Shown in pieces: positions 60,673 to 64,000 of a stretch of 64,000 bases of DNA; position 1 is the stretch's first letter, and each line of letters starts with the position of its first letter. The notes under the pieces are model-generated. The model worked only from the letters and a program-made list of their open reading frames with translations, did not search any database and had not been told where the DNA came from. The position numbers were made by a program, and so were the translations under genes. Source of the DNA: Elusimicrobiota bacterium (GTDB lineage Bacteria > Elusimicrobiota > Elusimicrobia > Elusimicrobiales > UBA9959); contig JAPLKI010000013.1 of NCBI GenBank assembly GCA_026388155.1, positions 124,001-188,000 on the forward strand, in the 5' to 3' direction.

Positions 60673-60757
60673 CACTCCGCCATAACCCTTTAATAAAAAC
60701 AGGTTGCCGTCCCCTATTAGCCAAAATGTGACTTTGGATACTAAGGTAAAAAAACAG

Positions 60758-60787
60758 TTGACAAATAATTTCACCTTAAGGTATTAT
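60758..60787 (+). promoter_or_regulatory. Predicted promoter of the giant LamG protein gene
   Basis: TTGACA (60758-60763), 18 bases and TATTAT (60782-60787). An inverted pair CTAAGGT (60741-60747) / ACCTTAAG (60773-60780) brackets the -35 and could be a regulator site. Confidence 0.65.
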
Positions 60788-60808
60788 CCTTTTTACGTTA
60801 GGGCGGGT

Positions 60809-63800
60809 ATGTTTAAATATTTTTCTATTGAATCTATATCTTCCTTTAAAACCGCTTCCGTGGCGCGGGTCATTATTTTCTTCCTTTATTCATTTGCGTT
60901 TGCCGGTTTTGCCTCGGCCGGGCAGGCAACAGCCAACAGCCCAGCCAACGGGGCTTTCGTCAGCACCGCCAATCCGGTGATGACGTGGGACGGGACCAGC
61001 GGCAGTTTCGAACTGCAGCTCGCAACGGACGCGGGCTTCACGGATATCATCGCCGACTCGACTACGGCCAATAATTTCTACGTCTCGACCGCCAGCCTGA
61101 ATGCCGGCAGCTATTGGTGGCGGGTCCAGGAAGTAGGAAGCCCCTGGTCTCCGACGTTCAGTTTCGTGGTGGATATCGTCCCGCCGGCCTATTCCGGACC
61201 GCAGGTTTCAACTTCCCCGGCCGCCTCGTCCTGGACGGCTTTGCCCATGGCCACTTATCTTTCCACCAATGTGGTCTCGGCAAAGATTTCGGTACAGGAC
61301 CTGAGTTCGGGGCTTTTGGTCTCCACCGGTCTGCCAGACGGCCTCGTCGCCCAGTGGCACCTGGATGAGGGTGCGGGCACCGTAGCACTGGATGCCTCGC
61401 CCAACGCTTTTAACGGGAACCTGATCAATAACCCGGTTTGGACCAGCGGCGTCAAAGGCAAAGCTCTGGCGTTGAACGGCACACAAGAAGTTGACATTCC
61501 TTCCGCTGATGCCTTAAACGCTTATCCCCTGACCGCTTCAGTATGGTTCAAAACGAACGGGTCCGGCAGCACGACCGGCGCGATCCTCAGCAAATATGTG
61601 AGCGGCTATTTCAATGGCTACAGCGTCCATATGTATGGAGGACTTCTTTGCGCTTCTTATTTTATTAATGGTAATAACCAGGATTATGTGGATCCGGATA
61701 ATGACGGGTATTGTGGGTTCCGGATCCCCGGATTTGACGATGCCCAATGGCATCAGGCTGCTTTTGTAGTTGATTCCACGGGCGGCAACTTCTATGTGGA
61801 CGGCCTCCGGCGCGGCTATGTCGCCTGGAACGGTAATTCCGGCGCCCCGAGCACTACTGAGCCCCTTCGGCTGGGTGCCGGGTTTTTAGGTTATTTTCCG
61901 GGCGCGATCGATGAAGCGCGCCTGTATAACGTCGCCCGCTCATCCGCCGATATTCTGGCCGATTACCAGTCCGATACATTAGCCGCCCACAACCGCGGTC
62001 AGGCCTATAGCGTCCTTTACTCCACCAATGCCGGCTCCACCTGGAACTATGTTTCCACCAATAGCGTAACATTGGGCGGCTCCAACGGGACCAACGCGCT
62101 TCAGACTCTGGAGGCGGACAATATTCCGCTGGTCACCTCCGCTGGTCCGGGCGCGCCCACCAACCAGATAGCCTTCGTTACCTCTGATTTTGCCGGCAAC
62201 GTTTCCACCGCGGTCTATACCGTTCTGGTGGATACAATCCCGCCAACTTTGCTAAGCCCGGCCGACACTACCTATATCAACGCCATAAACCCGTTTATGA
62301 CCTGGACCGGGGCAATAGGCAATTCCCGCCTGCAGCTCGCCAGGAACCCTGGCTTCACGGATATCCTCGCCGACTCGACTACGGCCAATAATTTCTATAT
62401 CTCTACCAATAGCCTGAGCCAGGCGGCCACTTATTGGTGGCGGGTTCAGGAAGCCGAAATCTCCGATCTGAACGTCTGGTCTTCCACATTCAGTTTCATG
62501 GTGGACATTGCGTCTCCGGTCTATTCCGGGCCCCAGGTTTCCACCTCTCCTGCCGGGCTATTCGTGTCTACGGCTGCGTACCTCAGAGCGAATCCCGCCT
62601 CTATCCGGGTATCGGTGCAGGACTTGAACGCGGGGCTCCTCGTTTCCGCTGGGCTGTTCTCTTCAGCTGTGCTGCCCGAAGGCCTTATCAGACAGTGGCG
62701 TCTGGATGAGGGCGCGGGCACCCTGGCGTCGGACTCTTCCGGCAACGGCGCTGACGGCACACTGGTCAACGGCCCTGCCTGGGTCGCCGGCCACCGCGGC
62801 ATGGCCGTCAACTTCAGCGGAGCTTCCCGCATGGACGTTCCCTCCATTACTCTGGGCGCCAACTATACAGTCACAGCCTGGTCGCAATTCCCTCTAGCCG
62901 CCGGCGGCTATCACATTCTCATGCGCATGGGCTACGGCGATACGCACTCGCCCCTATGCGCGTATCAGAACATGTTGTGCGAGTGGCCAAGCGGTTGTAC
63001 TTCCGGCTTCGATTTGAGCACTCTGAGCGGCTGGCATCACCTCGCGGCCGTAGCCTCGGAGGGCTTAACTAACTTTTATGTGGACGGACTTAACGTAGGG
63101 CAGGTCGTAGGCAATGCCGCGGGCGTAACGGCGCAAACCGCGCAGTTCGGCGGAGACGCTATGGTGACAAGTCAGGTATGGGGCGGCGCGCTGGATGATA
63201 TCCGGGTTTATAACGTGGCGCGCTCGCCAGCCGAGATATTGGCCGAGTTCCAGGACAAAGCCTATGAGGTGCTTTACTCCACCAACGCCGGCGGCACCTG
63301 GCATCTCGTCTCCACCGACAGCGTCCATCTGAGCGGCGCCGACGGGACCAAAGCCACGCAGATATTAGAGGCCGACAACTTCCCTATCGTCACCTCCACG
63401 GAACCGGGCGCGCCCACCAACCAGATCGCCTTCACGGTCTCCGACATGGCCGGCAACGTTTCCACCGCAGTCTACACCGTTTTGGGGGACCTCACGGGTC
63501 CGCCGGCCCTGGCCGCTCCCGCCGACGCGGCCTATATCAGCACCACAAATCCGGCTATGCTCTGGACCACCGGGGTAATAGGTGATTCCCGCCTGCAGCT
63601 TGCGACGGATGAGGGATTCACAAATATCATCGCCGACTCGGTCACGGTCAACGCTTTCTATGCGTCAACAGGCTCGCTCAGTAATGCCGCCGCTTATTGG
63701 TGGCGGGTAAAGGCATACGACAACTTGATCAACGAGTGGACTGACTGGTCTTCCACTTTCAGCTTCGTGGTGGATATCGTGCCTCCCGTCTTTTCGGGCC

Positions 63801-64000
63801 CGCAGGTTTCCACCCCGGCCGCCCCGTCCTGGACGAATTTACCCATGAACGCTTATATTTCCACCAACGTGGTTTCGGCCAGGATTTCGGTGCAGGACTT
63901 GAGCGCGGGGCTTTTGGTTTCAACCGGCCTGCCCGACGGCCTCGTCGCCCAGTGGCATTTGGATGAGGGCACGGGCACCGTGGCGCTGGACGCATCAATG
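60809..64000 (+). CDS. Giant secreted LamG/Ig-like repeat protein (3' end beyond window)
   Basis: The frame from ATG 60809 is open for 1064 codons to the window edge, with no stop. A signal segment ends near FAFAGFASAGQA (~residue 37). Then come repeating modules of ~1.3 kb: an Ig/FN3-like part (NPVMTWDG...FELQLATDAGFTDI...YWWRV), a hinge PVYSGPQVSTSPA...SVQDLSSGLLVSTG, and a concanavalin/LamG-like domain (QWHLDEGAGTVALDAS...WHQAAFVVDSTGGNFYVDGL...DEARLYNVARS). A YSTNAGSTW and GAPTNQIAFV.SD.AGNVS domain closes each module. Two modules are complete and a third begins near 63785. It probably binds surface glycans or acts as an adhesin. It has its own promoter. Confidence 0.88.
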   Translation, partial: MFKYFSIESISSFKTASVARVIIFFLYSFAFAGFASAGQATANSPANGAFVSTANPVMTWDGTSGSFELQLATDAGFTDIIADSTTANNFYVSTASLNAGSYWWRVQEVGSPWSPTFSFVVDIVPPAYSGPQVSTSPAASSWTALPMATYLSTNVVSAKISVQDLSSGLLVSTGLPDGLVAQWHLDEGAGTVALDASPNAFNGNLINNPVWTSGVKGKALALNGTQEVDIPSADALNAYPLTASVWFKTNGSGSTTGAILSKYVSGYFNGYSVHMYGGLLCASYFINGNNQDYVDPDNDGYCGFRIPGFDDAQWHQAAFVVDSTGGNFYVDGLRRGYVAWNGNSGAPSTTEPLRLGAGFLGYFPGAIDEARLYNVARSSADILADYQSDTLAAHNRGQAYSVLYSTNAGSTWNYVSTNSVTLGGSNGTNALQTLEADNIPLVTSAGPGAPTNQIAFVTSDFAGNVSTAVYTVLVDTIPPTLLSPADTTYINAINPFMTWTGAIGNSRLQLARNPGFTDILADSTTANNFYISTNSLSQAATYWWRVQEAEISDLNVWSSTFSFMVDIASPVYSGPQVSTSPAGLFVSTAAYLRANPASIRVSVQDLNAGLLVSAGLFSSAVLPEGLIRQWRLDEGAGTLASDSSGNGADGTLVNGPAWVAGHRGMAVNFSGASRMDVPSITLGANYTVTAWSQFPLAAGGYHILMRMGYGDTHSPLCAYQNMLCEWPSGCTSGFDLSTLSGWHHLAAVASEGLTNFYVDGLNVGQVVGNAAGVTAQTAQFGGDAMVTSQVWGGALDDIRVYNVARSPAEILAEFQDKAYEVLYSTNAGGTWHLVSTDSVHLSGADGTKATQILEADNFPIVTSTEPGAPTNQIAFTVSDMAGNVSTAVYTVLGDLTGPPALAAPADAAYISTTNPAMLWTTGVIGDSRLQLATDEGFTNIIADSVTVNAFYASTGSLSNAAAYWWRVKAYDNLINEWTDWSSTFSFVVDIVPPVFSGPQVSTPAAPSWTNLPMNAYISTNVVSARISVQDLSAGLLVSTGLPDGLVAQWHLDEGTGTVALDASM

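Noticed and set aside
60443-60724. Minus-strand frames near the end of the U32 gene
   Set aside because: They lie opposite conserved U32 coding sequence and cross a terminator; no supporting motif.

Overview
The window is 64 kb from what looks like an uncultured Gram-negative bacterium. It shows signal peptides, outer-membrane-type barrels (PorV-like and a small barrel), CsgG-type domains and lipoproteins. My best guess for the phylum is Elusimicrobiota. This rests on the general style: many secreted clostripain-like peptidases, PorV/CsgG proteins and giant repeat-rich surface proteins. No ribosomal marker is present, so the assignment is weak. Genes are densely packed. Housekeeping genes (gpmI, glpK, clpC, arfB, tRNA-Val) are interspersed with regulatory systems and large secreted proteins.

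Layout. (1) 1-3.7 kb: three tandem secreted C11 (clostripain-like) peptidase genes, each followed by a near-identical terminator; the two with visible upstream regions share a promoter. (2) 3.9-6.6 kb, minus strand: a small Ala/Pro/Lys-rich secreted protein and an OmpR/HAMP-kinase two-component system. (3) 6.8-16.7 kb, minus strand: UDP-glucuronate decarboxylase and UDP-glucose dehydrogenase (UDP-xylose route), a polytopic membrane protein, a receiver-only regulator, an overlapping DsbA/MauE/secreted-protein cluster, a DUF167 protein, gpmI and a class III cyclase. (4) 17-21 kb: a lysozyme-like protein, a SecD-P1-like lipoprotein, tRNA-Val with a scrambled 3' duplication, and a fluoride-type riboswitch in front of a CPA2 antiporter and a DedA protein. 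(5) 21-26.8 kb: TetR, CoA-transferase and thiolase, then a secreted alpha/beta hydrolase and a class A beta-lactamase-like hydrolase. (6) 27-34 kb: a NarL-type two-component pair, amtB and a small barrel, then an ECF sigma/anti-sigma/CpaB-like cassette and a ChaN-like protein. (7) 34-45 kb: aminotransferase, tetrapyrrole-methylase-fold protein, nuclease-like protein, ArfB, GlpK, an unknown, NfeD protease, ClpC and a second beta-lactamase-like protein. (8) 45.6-58.6 kb: a more AT-rich surface-protein block. It holds a 2153-residue kelch/FN3 protein with a FlgD-like C-terminal domain, a PorV-Ig-CsgG fusion, a thioredoxin-metallophosphatase fusion, a triple CsgG-type protein and a zinc-ribbon/TPR protein. 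(9) 58.8-64 kb: a U32 peptidase-family protein and a giant LamG/Ig protein that runs off the right edge with no stop.

Two themes stand out. The first is the kelch-PorV-CsgG operon. It links a CTD-bearing giant surface protein to a PorV-family protein carrying its own CsgG-like domain, and an Ig module is shared between the first two genes; it is a candidate secretion or display system. The second is a set of intergenic hairpins whose arms are built from short degenerate words (GCCRTANGC, CAGAA, CTGAAG, GTCACAG). The GCCRTANGC type occurs six times in the first 19 kb and was not seen after that. Gene ends abut or run into these elements.
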